From Carettochelys insculpta (Eukaryota > Chordata > Testudines > Carettochelyidae): DNA of 64,000 nt. Shown here in pieces: positions 60,401 through 64,000 of the stretch (positions within the stretch are counted from its first letter, which is position 1; each line of letters starts with the position of its first letter). A program made the position numbers and the translations under genes. The notes under the pieces were generated by a model. The model saw only the letters and a program-made list of their open reading frames with translations, searched no databases and was not told the origin of the DNA. The stretch spans positions 204,831,501 through 204,895,500 of the forward strand of contig NC_134139.1 of the NCBI RefSeq assembly GCF_033958435.1. The letters are read 5' to 3'.

Positions 60401-60665
60401 AGCAAATTCACTGGATCGTTCGAACCGTCGGATCACAATGGGAACTGTTACACAGACAACCTTACTGAGCAATGATTCAGGTCAAATGACCTGCTGCCTC
60501 ACCTTTCTGTTAGCATTAAGGCTGGAAGCTGGAATCTGGAGAGTGACCTTATATTCTGTCTTCTTGTCCAATTCCTCTGCGATGAAACTGGCTTCTCTCA
60601 CGTACAAATTAGCTTTAACAATTTGCTCTCTCAGCTTCCTCAGGCTATGGTTCAACATTTCTTCT
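18270..60665 (-). CDS. KIF13B: KIF13B (kinesin-3 family) - 20 internal exons, partial gene
   Basis: Kinesin family member 13B (GAKIN), a plus-end-directed microtubule motor that carries cargo such as DLG1/MAGUK complexes and PIP3-binding proteins; function is known from the family. Twenty exons were read on the minus strand, each bounded by AG/GT, and phases close at all 19 joins (2443 bp, 1 base plus 814 codons, no stop). They encode the tail only: a basic/coiled stretch, the KIF1B-type domain ([18 protein letters not shown]), the DUF3694-type region ([29 protein letters not shown]), then the start of the Ser/Pro-rich tail. Paralogue choice: [31 protein letters not shown] and [15 protein letters not shown] fit KIF13B better than KIF13A. 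Motor and FHA exons lie right of the window and CAP-Gly exons left of it. Introns are filled with mobile elements. No promoter, start or stop codon is inside the window. Confidence 0.95.
18485..18650 (-). repeat. MIR-like SINE fragment
   Basis: TGTGTGAACTTGGGTAAGCC resembles the inverted MIR segment that precedes the polymerase-III-derived head. Low identity, between exons s and t. Confidence 0.4.
19080..19250. repeat. Head-to-head inverted short repeat
   Basis: AAGCAGTCCTGTAGCACCTA..GAGCTTTTGTGG is followed by its inverted copy (CCACAAAAGCTC..GGTGCTACAGAACTGCTTG). Tail type shared with repeats at 35.9, 44.5, 55.1 and 58.5 kb. It sits in the intron between exons s and t. Confidence 0.75.
19488..19605 (-). 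CDS. KIF13B: KIF13B exon s
   Basis: 118 bp, 39 codons plus one base: [39 protein letters not shown]. The [11 protein letters not shown] start is conserved; the remainder is a low-complexity Ser/Asn-rich tail that has diverged from mammals. Acceptor TTCGAG (unusual CGAG), donor GTAACC. Confidence 0.87.
21430..21610 (+). repeat. tRNA-derived turtle SINE (Cry-type)
   Basis: AGCTCACTGGTTTGAGCATT (A box region) and GGTTGAGAGTTGAATCC (B box) form the tRNA-like head, followed by GGGGCTTGGTCCTGCC, GGCAGGGGACTGGACTC, TATGACCTCGCAAGGTCC and TTCCAGTTCTATGAGATG. This layout is that of the tRNA-Lys-derived SINE described from cryptodiran turtles, and it is the best clue to the organism. Confidence 0.82.
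21610..22015 (-). pseudogene. DIRS reverse transcriptase fragment
   Basis: Two overlapping broken frames retain RT motifs [21 protein letters not shown] and LPFGLPSSP. The YLDD region is lost at the SINE boundary. Same orientation as the intact DIRS at 3.3-9.4 kb but clearly diverged from it. Confidence 0.7.
22198..22230. repeat. (TG)/(CG) microsatellite
   Basis: GCATGTGTGTGTGCGTGCGCGCATGTGCG, an alternating purine/pyrimidine tract with Z-DNA potential. Inside the decayed DIRS gag. Confidence 0.7.
22751..24529. other. Intron sequence without gene
   Basis: No exon. 24065-24165 shows the LINE-3'-end type sequence AATCACAGAAGTTAGATGTA..CATCTAGTTC. 23490-23700 resembles the decayed MITE sequence also present at 43300-43550 (GTAGCTGGAATTGCGT..GTCTAGTGTAGA). 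Confidence 0.4.
24530..25400 (-). mobile_element. Degraded non-LTR retrotransposon (RTE-like) 3' half
   Basis: Minus-strand 25386-25024 reads [35 protein letters not shown], with the FADD catalytic motif, then [14 protein letters not shown]. Downstream pieces read [10 protein letters not shown] and [18 protein letters not shown], the carboxy-terminal signature of a LINE family with endonuclease and RT common in metazoans. Frames broken. Clade assignment from memory. Confidence 0.7.
25480..26720 (+). mobile_element. Degraded CR1-clade (L3-like) LINE
   Basis: The plus strand has RT pieces [43 protein letters not shown] and KFADD (25550-25815), then the 3' part with GAACAGGTCCATCAATGGAT, GGGATGCAACCCCATGCTCT and CACTATCAGAAGACAGGA, characteristic of L3/CR1-like LINEs. 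Many stops and indels. Confidence 0.7.
27160..27420. mobile_element. Tigger/mariner-like DNA transposon end
   Basis: Begins CAGTAAACTCTCATATCCAG, a pogo/Tigger-type terminus, with the subterminal inverted motif GGTTGCCGGATATTC soon after. Continues as AT-rich internal sequence. Truncated on the right by a short repeat. Confidence 0.5.
27421..27530 (-). repeat. Short interspersed repeat, single copy of the 'guanine-rich hairpin' tail family
   Basis: The minus strand reads CTGACGAAGTGGGTCTTTGC then CCATGAAAGTTTATGC and ends with GTGCCACAAGACTTCTTGTTG. It shares the CTGANGA–hairpin–GAAA layout with the 35.9 and 58.6 kb repeats but has a different tail. Family unclassified. Confidence 0.6.
27896..27949 (-). 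CDS. KIF13B: KIF13B 54-bp microexon r
   Basis: 54 bp, 18 codons, phase 0: [18 protein letters not shown]. Matches the SGSRQDL..SYSLGS segment of mammalian KIF13B. Acceptor ATTTCAG, donor GTAAAT. Confidence 0.88.
28030..28200 (-). repeat. MIR-like SINE fragment
   Basis: GGTCAAGTCAAAATCTCTGTCTCAGTT and the upstream ATAACACACACCTGGGAATC resemble an inverted MIR. Diverged, low confidence. Confidence 0.4.
28556..28976. mobile_element. Foldback MITE, TGT target duplication
   Basis: 421 bp flanked by TGT (28553-28555 and 28977-28979). Arms are inverted copies around CTATCTGCTCATAGG. Same family as 17422-17827 (AAGTTTACTAATGAAGCGCT and its complement). Confidence 0.9.
29041..29118 (-). CDS. KIF13B: KIF13B exon q
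   Basis: 78 bp, 26 codons, phase 0: [33 protein letters not shown] is a likely phosphorylation or 14-3-3-type site (inference from motif). Acceptor TCTACAG, donor GTAAGT. Too short to stand out as an open frame. Confidence 0.9.
30105..30257 (-). CDS. KIF13B: KIF13B exon p
   Basis: 153 bp, 51 codons, phase 0: [51 protein letters not shown]. Predicted helix. Acceptor TTCCCAG, donor GTGTCT. Confidence 0.95.
30598..31577. mobile_element. ~980-bp DNA transposon-like element with TIRs
   Basis: Left ATTCTTGGGTGAATTCTGCAC and right GTGCAGAATTTCCCCAGGAAT are inverted with few mismatches. The body from 30700 to 31100 is GC-rich (GGGGAGGGGGAAGGGGC), with no transposase motif. Superfamily undecided. 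It lies between exons o and p of KIF13B. Confidence 0.6.
31975..32067 (-). CDS. KIF13B: KIF13B exon o
   Basis: 93 bp, 31 codons, phase 0: [31 protein letters not shown]. Acceptor CTCTAG, donor GTGAAT. Confidence 0.93.
32068..33130. other. Intron sequence without gene
   Basis: Between exons n and o. 32640-33070 carries plus-strand open frames with no recognisable product. Otherwise AT-rich intron. Confidence 0.4.
33133..33432. mobile_element. MITE (300 bp), GGCTACG..ATAGCC ends
   Basis: Ends GGCTACGTTTACACTAG and CTAGCGTAGACATAGCC, flanked by TCG/TCA (imperfect 3-bp duplication). The interior is diverged from the foldback family (AACGCAATTCTAGC..). Decayed relatives at 23.5-23.7 and 43.3-43.55 kb. 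Confidence 0.7.
33433..34797. other. Intron sequence without gene
   Basis: Between exons n and o. 34650-34770 resembles an inverted MIR (GTCGGAGCCCAGGATTGG). 34138-34175 is a G-rich run. No exon seen. Confidence 0.4.
34798..34974 (-). CDS. KIF13B: KIF13B exon n
   Basis: 177 bp, 59 codons, phase 0: [59 protein letters not shown]. Last part of the DUF3694-type region. Acceptor CATAG, donor GTACAT (atypical at +4/+5). Confidence 0.95.
35463..35560 (+). repeat. Cry-type tRNA SINE, 5' head only
   Basis: GGGCTAGCTCAGTGGTTTGA, GCCTGCTAAACCCAGTGTTG, TGAGCTCAATCCTTGAGGGG: tRNA-like head with A and B boxes. It is directly fused at ~35560 to the longer unclassified repeat that follows, with no tail of its own. 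Confidence 0.8.
35561..36030 (+). repeat. Longer copy of unclassified retroelement tail
   Basis: Runs from GAGAGAGGAATGTTTTGATG to TAGACTAGCACGGCTCCTTC and contains GGTCTGAAGAAGTGGGTCTG, TCCCACGAAAGCTCACCTAA, and AAAGTGCTACTTGGCTGCTT. The last ~100 bases recur at 19.1, 40.45, 44.5, 55.1, 56.2, 58.4 and 58.5-58.7 kb, often inverted. The family may be a Penelope-like or LINE 3' end; not resolved. Confidence 0.6.
36031..37399. other. Intron sequence without gene
   Basis: Between exons m and n. 36060-36300 is GC-rich with no gene signature; the rest is AT-rich. No repeat family recognised. Confidence 0.4.
37400..37524 (-). CDS. KIF13B: KIF13B exon m (paralogue-diagnostic)
   Basis: 125 bp: two bases of Ala, then 41 codons, [41 protein letters not shown]. 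The acidic [12 protein letters not shown] run separates KIF13B from KIF13A. Acceptor TCCTAG, donor GTGAGC. Confidence 0.95.
37950..39697 (+). mobile_element. CR1 LINE, 5'-truncated, RT and 3' end present
   Basis: Starts inside the pol reading ([16 protein letters not shown] near 37990) and runs to the CR1 3' terminus GGTCCCTTCCAGCCCTATGATTCTA at ~39697. The RT and carboxy-terminal portion are readable with only a few frame changes. Inserted in the intron between exons l and m, plus strand, antisense to KIF13B. Confidence 0.92.
38265..39283 (+). pseudogene. CR1 reverse transcriptase (broken frames)
   Basis: Copies the LINE RNA at the target site. Motifs in order: [40 protein letters not shown] (catalytic Asp), [20 protein letters not shown], then [10 protein letters not shown] where the usual F-A-D-D is S-A-D-D (catalytic Asp pair kept), [42 protein letters not shown] stop at 38481 and a frame change near 39230 break it. 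The amino-terminal endonuclease is absent. Confidence 0.88.
39835..40060 (+). mobile_element. CR1-type LINE 3' fragment
   Basis: ATAGGACAAGAAGCAACAGG, GGGAGGTTTAGGTTGGACAT and AATTGTCTAGGGAGGTTGTTG match a CR1 3' region distinct from the copy just upstream. Diverged and lacks the very 3' end. Confidence 0.75.
40068..40370. mobile_element. hAT-like element fragment
   Basis: TCAGGGATGGGAAAGTTTTG then GTGTGGGCCGGACAC is the typical start of hAT-derived repeats (CAGGGGTGGGCAAACT type), followed by a G-rich body. Right end not seen. Confidence 0.5.
40561..40616 (-). CDS. KIF13B: KIF13B exon l
   Basis: 56 bp with split codons on both sides: completes Trp, then [18 protein letters not shown] and one base of Ala. 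Acceptor GTTTTAG, donor GTAAGT. The [15 protein letters not shown] core is diagnostic of kinesin-3 KIF13 proteins. Confidence 0.94.
40620..42184. other. Intron sequence without gene
   Basis: Between exons k and l. AT-rich; a weak match to the short AGCAGTCAAGTAGCACGATA repeat is at 40441-40470. No exon. Confidence 0.4.
42185..42311 (-). CDS. KIF13B: KIF13B exon k
   Basis: 127 bp: two bases of Asp, 41 codons, two bases of Trp. Reads [41 protein letters not shown](W). Near-invariant in the family ([15 protein letters not shown]). Acceptor TTTCCAG, donor GTAGGA. Confidence 0.94.
42557..42656 (-). CDS. KIF13B: KIF13B exon j
   Basis: 100 bp, 33 codons plus one base: [33 protein letters not shown]. 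Helical, charged and coiled-coil-like. Acceptor CATAG, donor GTAGGT. The split Asp codon is completed by the next exon. Confidence 0.94.
43290..43550. mobile_element. Decayed MITE related to 33133-33432
   Basis: Begins GGGCTTGTCTATGCTTCC and contains CATTGATTCTAGCTGCACAA then GTAGCTAGAATTGCGTATC, shared with the 33.1-kb and 23.6-kb sequences. Ends around GGTCCAGCATAGAACTGGCC. Heavily diverged. Confidence 0.5.
43840..43985 (+). repeat. MIR-like SINE fragment
   Basis: GATCCTGGTTTTACAAAGGGGGAAGCC and GGTCCTAGGAATAGAATCCC are MIR-like. Diverged. Confidence 0.4.
44412..44441 (-). CDS. KIF13B: KIF13B 30-bp microexon i
   Basis: Thirty bases, ten codons ([10 protein letters not shown]), phase 0 on both sides, acceptor TTTTCATAG and donor GTAAAT. 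The peptide is the acidic DMDSYQ segment that precedes [12 protein letters not shown] in vertebrate kinesin-13 proteins. Being 3n and phase 0, skipping it would not shift the frame. Confidence 0.9.
44500..44625. repeat. Head-to-head inverted short repeat
   Basis: AAAGCAGTCAAGTAGCACTT..AGGTGAGCTT followed at once by the inverted copy and a full tail ending TAGACTAGCACGGCTTCC. Forms an almost perfect hairpin. It sits 59 bases upstream (5' in KIF13B sense) of the 30-bp microexon. Confidence 0.8.
45236..45655. mobile_element. MITE (420 bp), TGA target duplication
   Basis: Flanked by TGA (45233-45235, 45656-45658). Ends GGCTACAGCCACACAGC and GTGTAGATGTAGCC. The interior is rich in short ATTTCAAAATAACT / AGTTATTTTGAAATAAGC inverted motifs. 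Same superfamily as the other 3-bp-duplication MITEs. Confidence 0.85.
46494..46640 (-). CDS. KIF13B: KIF13B exon h
   Basis: 147 bp, 49 codons, phase 0: [49 protein letters not shown]. Core of the DUF3694-type region; the last ~12 residues are the variable linker ahead of the microexon. Acceptor TGTGTAG, donor GTAAAA. Confidence 0.94.
46641..47339. other. Intron sequence without gene
   Basis: Between exons g and h. AT-rich, no recognised repeat or exon. Confidence 0.4.
47340..49135 (-). mobile_element. Decayed DIRS element, 3' half
   Basis: 47395-47600 repeats the terminal/internal-complement pattern (ACATCTCGAAGAACAACAGT..CTTCTTCTAG). Recombinase fragments lie on the minus strand: C-terminal piece 47952-47581 with [20 protein letters not shown] and HFTRAQ (the H-x-x-R site), and N-terminal piece 49168-48830 with [19 protein letters not shown] and [15 protein letters not shown]. 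An hAT-like piece at 48385-48830 separates part of it. RT and gag are missing. Confidence 0.75.
48385..48830. mobile_element. hAT-like fragment inside decayed DIRS
   Basis: Starts AGCAGTGGTTCCCAAACTTT, the common hAT terminus form (CAGTGGTTCTCAAACTTT), and runs through a C-rich stretch to about CCCCCCCCCCAGTTTATG. The DIRS recombinase reading resumes afterwards. Confidence 0.55.
49140..49445 (+). mobile_element. CR1-type LINE 3' end
   Basis: GATAGGACAAGAAGCGCTGG, GGGAGGTTTAGGATGGACAT, AATTGCCTAGCATGGTTGTA, GAACAGGTTGGACAAAATCT and the 3' GTCCCTTCCAGTTCCACTAT. The same subfamily as 39835-40060. Confidence 0.8.
49802..49934 (-). CDS. KIF13B: KIF13B exon g (DUF3694 start)
   Basis: 133 bp. The first base completes Arg, then 44 codons: [20 protein letters not shown] to GIFQLRQ. 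This is the beginning of the DUF3694-type conserved region ([15 protein letters not shown]). Acceptor TTCCAG, donor GTAAGA. Confidence 0.94.
50560..50770. mobile_element. hAT-like element right end
   Basis: Ends GGCAAATAGGTTGAGAACCACTGGTTTAG, the inverted form of an hAT terminus, preceded by GCCCACTTGTGGCCCAAATC. Left end not located; roughly 200 bp. Confidence 0.5.
50771..52219. other. Intron sequence without gene
   Basis: Between exons f and g. 51440-51540 has an inverted MIR-like piece (GAATGCAGGAGACTGGGATCC). No exon. Confidence 0.4.
52220..52377 (-). CDS. KIF13B: KIF13B exon f
   Basis: 158 bp, 52 codons plus two bases of a split Arg codon: [52 protein letters not shown]. Acceptor CGCTTAG, donor GTAATT. 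Strong match to the kinesin-3 tail segment with the IEVYGH motif. Confidence 0.94.
52378..54090. other. Intron sequence without gene
   Basis: Between exons e and f. No repeat family recognised; a T tract lies at 53827-53844. Confidence 0.4.
54100..54430 (+). repeat. Two MIR-like SINE fragments in tandem
   Basis: TACAGATGCAGAATCAGTTA..CTTGCCCAAAGTGACAG..CCCGAGTCCCAGTCCAGCAC (54160-54290) and ATAGGGAAACTAAGAGAAGT..AACTTGCCCAGTGCCATAGT..GACTAGAATTCAGGAG (54345-54430) each follow the MIR consensus order. Confidence 0.6.
54600..55025. mobile_element. Tigger/mariner-like non-autonomous element
   Basis: TACAGTAAATGGTGCTTGTA on the left and GAGGTTCACAACTGGGAGGTTCTACTGTA on the right are Tigger-type ends. 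The AT-rich body contains GTACAGTACTGTATTAAATATTA. About 425 bp. Confidence 0.6.
55058..55185. repeat. Head-to-head inverted short repeat
   Basis: AACAAAACAAAGCAGCAGAA..ATAGCACTTTGAAGACTTAACAAAATT followed by TTGTTAGTCTCTAAAGTGCTACATGTCTGCTGCTTTGTTTTGTT. Hairpin with arms of about 50 bases, 95 bases downstream (3') of exon e in its plus-strand coordinates' left flank. Confidence 0.75.
55281..55451 (-). CDS. KIF13B: KIF13B exon e
   Basis: 171 bp, 57 codons, phase 0: [20 protein letters not shown], then [18 protein letters not shown] and CMVVFDHCK. This is a C2-like beta-sandwich segment typical of kinesin-3 tails. Donor GTAATT; reading past it gives a spurious extension of the open frame to 55191. 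Confidence 0.93.
55452..57213. other. Intron sequence without gene
   Basis: Between exons d and e. 55884-56114 has a minus-strand open frame with [13 protein letters not shown] of no recognised family. 56190-56235 is a partial copy of the GCAGTCATGCAGCGCTTTAA tail repeat. (GT)n at 56709-56720. Confidence 0.4.
57214..57342 (-). CDS. KIF13B: KIF13B exon d
   Basis: 129 bp, 43 codons, phase 0: [19 protein letters not shown] to ENKVVCM. It continues the beta-rich part after the KIF1B domain; the acidic loop ([13 protein letters not shown]) is variable in the family. Acceptor CATTAG, donor GTGAGT. Confidence 0.93.
57480..57690 (+). repeat. LINE 3'-end-like fragment (L3b-type)
   Basis: GACTGCAAGCTCTTTGGGGA..TTCTACAGAACCTACTACAG resembles the TGTAAGCTCTTTGGGGCAGGGAC / TGTACAGCGCCTAGCACA pattern of an old CR1-clade LINE 3' end. 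Diverged. Confidence 0.5.
57869..58018 (-). CDS. KIF13B: KIF13B exon c (KIF1B-type domain)
   Basis: 150 bp, 50 codons: [20 protein letters not shown], then [19 protein letters not shown] and VPIINQKGE, the signature of the kinesin KIF1B domain. An alternative acceptor eight bases downstream (CTAG) breaks the frame. The CAAG acceptor at 58019-58020 keeps phase 0 with the upstream exon and was chosen. Donor GTTTGT is weak but usable. Confidence 0.92.
58053..58345. mobile_element. MITE (293 bp), TTA target duplication
   Basis: Flanked by TTA (58050-58052, 58346-58348). Ends GGGTGCATCTACACTAG and AGTGTAGAGACAGCC. The interior consists of AACTTCGAAGTT-type inverted motifs. It lies 35 bases from exon c. 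Confidence 0.88.
58355..58715. repeat. Cluster of inverted short repeats
   Basis: 58360-58430: GAGGAGTCCTGCAGCACCTTAGAGAC..ACAGGACTCCTCATT, a small hairpin. 58465-58710: inverted copy (AACAGAGAGGTAGCTGTGTT..GAGCTTTTGTGGGGCAGACC) facing a forward copy (GATCTGAAGAAGTGGGCCTC..GTGCTACATGACTGCTGGTT), joined at ~58590-58615. Same tail family as at 35.9 kb. Confidence 0.75.
59445..59591 (-). CDS. KIF13B: KIF13B exon b
   Basis: 147 bp, 49 codons, phase 0 at both ends: starts [20 protein letters not shown], ends WKDCDDDSP. Acceptor GTTTTGCAG, donor GTAAGT. It contains a highly basic RRKGKGK stretch followed by an amphipathic helix-like segment. Confidence 0.93.
60010..60340 (-). repeat. LINE 3'-end-like sequence, inverted
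   Basis: ACATAGAATCATAAAAATGTAGG..GAAATCATGAAGACCAGCCA resembles the inverted 3' end of CR1-like LINEs. Contains a short (CA)n at 60226-60239. Weak. Confidence 0.4.
60503..60665 (-). CDS. KIF13B: KIF13B exon a (most 5' in window)
   Basis: 163 bp. One base completes the previous split codon, then 54 codons beginning [14 protein letters not shown] and ending SSLNANRK. Acceptor follows a long T tract and CCTCCCCAAAAG; donor is GTGAGG. Charged sequence in the region that in mammals contacts MAGUK proteins. The preceding exon is not found in 60666-64000. Confidence 0.93.
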
Positions 60666-62009
60666 CTTTTGGGGAGGAGAGGCCAAAAAAAAAAAAAAAA
60701 AGATAACCAATAACCAATAGTTTGTTTTAGTGAGGAAACTTCTTACTAGACTTGCCCTGTCCAATACGCTCCCTGTTTGCCACAGTGTATTGTGGTGAAT
60801 ACAACTCTGTGGGCTAGTGCACTGGCTCGGCCAGTGGCACAGCAGCTCGCATTATGGATCTTCAGGCTCTGCACTGCTCTCATGGTTGTGTGGCTGGCAT
60901 GGGTCAGGGCTCCTGGTGCCTCTGGTGGGGCTCCAGTGGCTCGGGCGGCTCCGGTGAGTCACCGGCAGTTTGCTGGGGGGTGGGGGAGAGGTGCCTGGCT
61001 GCAGGAAGGTGCTGGATAGTACACCAGGCTGGGAGGGGCAGTGCCTGGCTGATGGGGGAAGGGCATGTGGCAATCCACTCAAGTGCTTTTGGTCACCACT
61101 CTACTAGATCTGCAGCAGAATATATAGGACCATGGGGTTGATCACTGCCAGGTACACAGGGCATTCATAGAAGTCAATAACCAAATGTAACTGATTGTAA
61201 AATGGAAAGATCAGTTAAACACAAGATCATTTTTGAAAGCAAGAAAAAAAAAAAAAGTATATTTGAGAGTGATATGAATGTAGTGACTACAAAGCAGCCA
61301 GGCTGCCAAGTCCAGAGAACCAAAGGCTTCCCCCTTGCACCCACGCTACAGGCAGCATCAGTGAAAGTTATTCAATAGCCTTTTCCCAGGCCAGATGTTG
61401 AAGACCTGCCTTAAGGTGAAAAGATAATTCAGTCTCTACGAACCTGTCAGTATATGGTCTCTGAGGAGAGCACATCAATAAGTGCCTACTGGGACACAGA
61501 AAGCTTGTCACAGGGATCTATGGTCACCAACACCAAATTCATTCTACACAAGCCACCAAAATATTTGGACATGGTCACAACTGATCGGGAACGAGTTGGA
61601 ACTTGTGACCTGGAGACGATGTGCACCATCCTTCATTACAGTACTTCTCTCTCCTCTCCCCCATAGCGTTTCTTTGGCAGTTTAAGTTAAAAGTGGATTT
61701 TTGGGGGAGGATGGGTGTGCATGGTAGTGTCTGTGGGTTTTTTTGAATTGCCTTTACATGCATTATATTCTGCCTCACCCTCTGCTTTAGGCAAAACCTC
61801 ACTGTCACCAGAAAGCTGCTGTTACTGTCAGAAACACTGTCAGTAATTCTGTTGTCACAGGAGGCAGCAGTCCGGAGCACTTTCACTGGAATTCTCTGGG
61901 AAGCGGCAGGAGGCTCCCTCTCTGGGGCTTACAAGAATCGCTCTATTACAGCCAATGACCAACTCTCAGAGTCCTGCAGGGACTGCTGTCAATCCTCCCT
62001 TCATCTCGT
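60666..62009. other. Intron upstream of exon a, nothing recognised
   Basis: 60720-61140 is GC-richer with plus-strand open frames of no recognised product. The rest is ordinary intron. The next upstream KIF13B exon is not here. Confidence 0.4.
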
Positions 62010-62870
62010 ACAGGGGTGGGGAACCTTTTTTCTACCAGCACCACTAACCCCTCTCTCCCTGGGCCAGAAAAAAAAATGAAGCATGTATCACACACAGCCC
62101 TGCAGGGGGAACAGGGGAAAAGCTGAGGGCTTACGCTAGGTACTGGGATTAGGATTGCTAACTTTTCTGACTGGATGGACAAGGTGCCATTTCCCATGAA
62201 TGGCAATGGCATCTCGTCTGTCCAGTCGGGAAAGTTGGCAACCCTATAATTGAGATGGGGCCAAAATGGAGGGATTCAGGGTGCAGAAGGGACTGGGCTG
62301 TGGAGGGCATTCAGGGTGTGGGAGGGGGCTCCAAACTGAGGAGGGCCATGGGGCTGGGGTGCAGGAAGGAATGCAGGGCACTTAGCTCCAGCACCTCCCA
62401 GATTTGGGAGTCGCCGGGACATCTCCTGTGGCCCTCAGGGGAGAGGAGGGAAGGTGGCTCTACATGCTGCCCTCACCTGTAGATGCCATCCCCACAGCTC
62501 CCACTATTCACAATTGAATTCACAATTCAATGGGTGCTGTGGGACGGCACCTGAAGGTTTGGGGAGAATGTAGAACTTCTCACTTGCTGCAAGCTGGCAC
62601 TCACTGCTCCAGACCCACAGGAGGATGCTGAGATTCAGGACTTCTGGCTTGCAGCATTACAACTTGCCACAGGCCGGATGAAATTAAGCAGGGAGCTGGA
62701 TCTGGTCCATGGGCCAGGGATTTCCCTATGCTAGGGCTGCTCAGGTCAGACGGATGAACGAGACTGGAAGAAATGCAGTGGCTCTATGAGTATACAGCAG
62801 AGGTAGCCAAACAATGGCTCACAAGCCACATGCGGCTCTTTTAAAGTGCAGCTCATAAGGTCCCCCAATG
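62010..62870. mobile_element. hAT-like repeat pieces
   Basis: GTACAGGGGTGGGGAACCTTTTT (62010) is an hAT-type start; GGGGCCAAAATGGAGGGATTCAGG and GGTCCATGGGCCAGGGA follow. A second piece starts at 62799: AGCAGAGGTAGCCAAACAAT then GGCTCACAAGCCACATGCGGCTCTTTTA, a well-known hAT-derived terminus. Boundaries between the two are unclear. Confidence 0.55.
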
Positions 62871-63452
62871 CCCTGCCATTCTCCCCCTACCAGACAGGAG
62901 GGGAAGAGGAGCTCAGAGCATCCACCCTGTGGAGGAAACAGGAAGAGACACAGCTTCAGCCCCACAGGAGGTGCCTCTCAGAGGTCTGGGATTCAAATCC
63001 ATGGCAAGTGCCTACCAGGGCTCAGGGCTTCAGTTGTGAAGCCTCAAGCCCCAGCAGGTGCCTTCCACAGGGCTGACACCCTGAGCCCTGGCAGGCACCA
63101 ATGGTGGTCAAAAGCCGTGGTACAACCCTCCACCCCTGTGGGGCAGAAGCTCCTAGTCCCATCACCCTACGGCGACCCAAACTCTGATAGAAATGATCCC
63201 AGGAACAAAGCCCCGAGCCTCGGCAGGCATGCCTGGCTCTCAAATTTCTGCAGCTCTGAGAGGCAGGAAGTTTGGCCCCCTCTGAGCTACAGTTTAAGCA
63301 GGTATCTATAAATTTCCCTCAATCTCCTACTCTTCACTTAAAATTAGAATAGCTGAGCCACTTGAGATGGCATTCCTGCACGCTAGATAAGATGACAAAA
63401 TAGTTATTGTCCAACTTCGTTTTCTAGAACTTGGAACATAATGAGTAGTATG
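62871..63452. other. Intron, continuation of hAT-like body then unassigned
   Basis: CCAGCAGGTGCCTTCCACAG and similar CAGG-rich units to ~63290 look like the interior of the hAT-like repeat. No gene. Confidence 0.35.
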
Positions 63453-63540
63453 ATGCAGTAAACCCTCGATTTAATGGTCTAATTGGGGGAGGGGTGCCTG
63501 TTAATGCTGAAAGTTCATTAAATGCGAGGGTTTACTGCAT
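63453..63540. mobile_element. Tigger-like terminus with 16-bp inverted repeat
   Basis: ATGCAGTAAACCCTCG at 63453-63468 and its exact complement at 63525-63540 enclose 56 bases. The start CAGTAAACCCTCGATTTAATGG is pogo/Tigger-like. It could be a complete mini-element or one end of a larger one. Confidence 0.55.
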
Positions 63541-64000
63541 TCACCCTAGGGCCCCCCAGAGCCAGGCTTTCCCAGCCCCACCCCAAGTAAATGAGCAACT
63601 CACCAGAGCTGCCGCCATCACCAGAGTTGCCGTGGCCTGGTCCACCATCACAGCCGCCAGAACTGCCATGTGCTCCTCCCACGAGCGGTGGGGCGCACAT
63701 GTAGGCAGACGACACTTGCATATGCACCCCACCCTGGTGGAAGGAGCATGTAGCAGTCGTTGCTCCAGAGGTGGCTCTGATGAGTACTTTCTTTGGGGTG
63801 GGAAGGGGGGAGAAGAATTCAGCCAACTTTGGGGACAACCGGGAGGAAGAGCGGGGCTGGTGGACATCTGCTGTTCCCAAAGTCTGCTGAATTGCTGAAC
63901 TCGGGGGCGGGGGGGGTGACTGTAATCCTTATACTGATATTTCTTCTTGGCTGATTGTATCTTGACACCATTGTTGCTTATCTGCAGGGCTCTTCTTGGG
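63541..64000. other. GC-rich sequence at right edge, unassigned
   Basis: Triplet-biased GCC/CAC sequence (GCTGCCGCCATCACC..) keeps long frames open on both strands without a recognisable protein. Probably the interior of a repeat adjoining the Tigger-like end. Confidence 0.35.

Noticed and set aside
62505..62535. ATTCACAATTGAATTCACAATTCAAT as a regulatory palindrome
   Set aside because: A short AT-rich direct/inverted repeat without context; expected by chance in 64 kb.
63541..63898. Long overlapping open frames on both strands at the right edge
   Set aside because: They come from GC-rich triplet-biased sequence. No domain, no splice context and mutual overlap on opposite strands indicate chance or repeat-derived frames.
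1..64000. CRISPR arrays, operons or other prokaryotic systems
   Set aside because: No regularly spaced direct repeats; spliced kinesin gene and vertebrate repeats show this is nuclear vertebrate DNA.

Overview
This is a vertebrate nuclear window, almost certainly from a turtle. A kinesin gene with vertebrate-type introns runs across it. The repeats include a tRNA-derived SINE of the kind typical of cryptodiran turtles, CR1-clade LINEs, a DIRS-type retroelement, a Ty3/gypsy element, abundant MITEs with 3-bp target duplications, and hAT- and Tigger-like pieces. The species cannot be fixed from the sequence alone.

Host gene. The only cellular gene I can support is KIF13B (GAKIN, kinesin-3 family) on the minus strand. 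Twenty internal exons lie between 60665 (5') and 18270 (3'). They add up to 2443 bp and encode about 814 residues of the tail: the KIF1B-type domain, the conserved DUF3694 region, a 30-bp and a 54-bp microexon, and the start of the Ser/Pro-rich C-terminal region. All 19 internal junctions close in phase with GT..AG sites. The motor and FHA domains lie beyond the right edge. The CAP-Gly end lies beyond the left edge, so 1-18269 is one large intron.

Left part (0-12.2 kb), a nest of mobile elements. An old DIRS remnant (~0.9-1.64 kb) is followed by a plus-strand Ty3/gypsy element starting with an LTR at 1669. Its gag is split by a nearly complete 6.1-kb DIRS element (3275-9369, minus strand). 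That element has terminal inverted repeats and an internal complementary region that reproduces its circle junction. Its tyrosine recombinase frame is still open, while gag, RT and RNase H are broken. The gypsy element resumes after 9370, is cut again by a 711-bp MITE (9870-10580), then continues through protease and directly into integrase. That domain order fits the Gmr1 lineage. It ends near 12.1 kb without a 3' LTR.

Middle and right (12.2-64 kb). Introns hold two further decayed DIRS copies (20.3-22.75 and 47.35-49.14 kb), both on the minus strand. One is interrupted by a tRNA SINE and the other by an hAT-like piece. There are also seven GG-ended MITEs (two are near-perfect foldbacks), a 1.7-kb CR1 with recognisable reverse transcriptase, an L3-like and an RTE-like LINE remnant, and short repeats that sit as head-to-head inverted pairs. 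No rRNA, functional tRNA, CRISPR or prokaryotic feature was seen.
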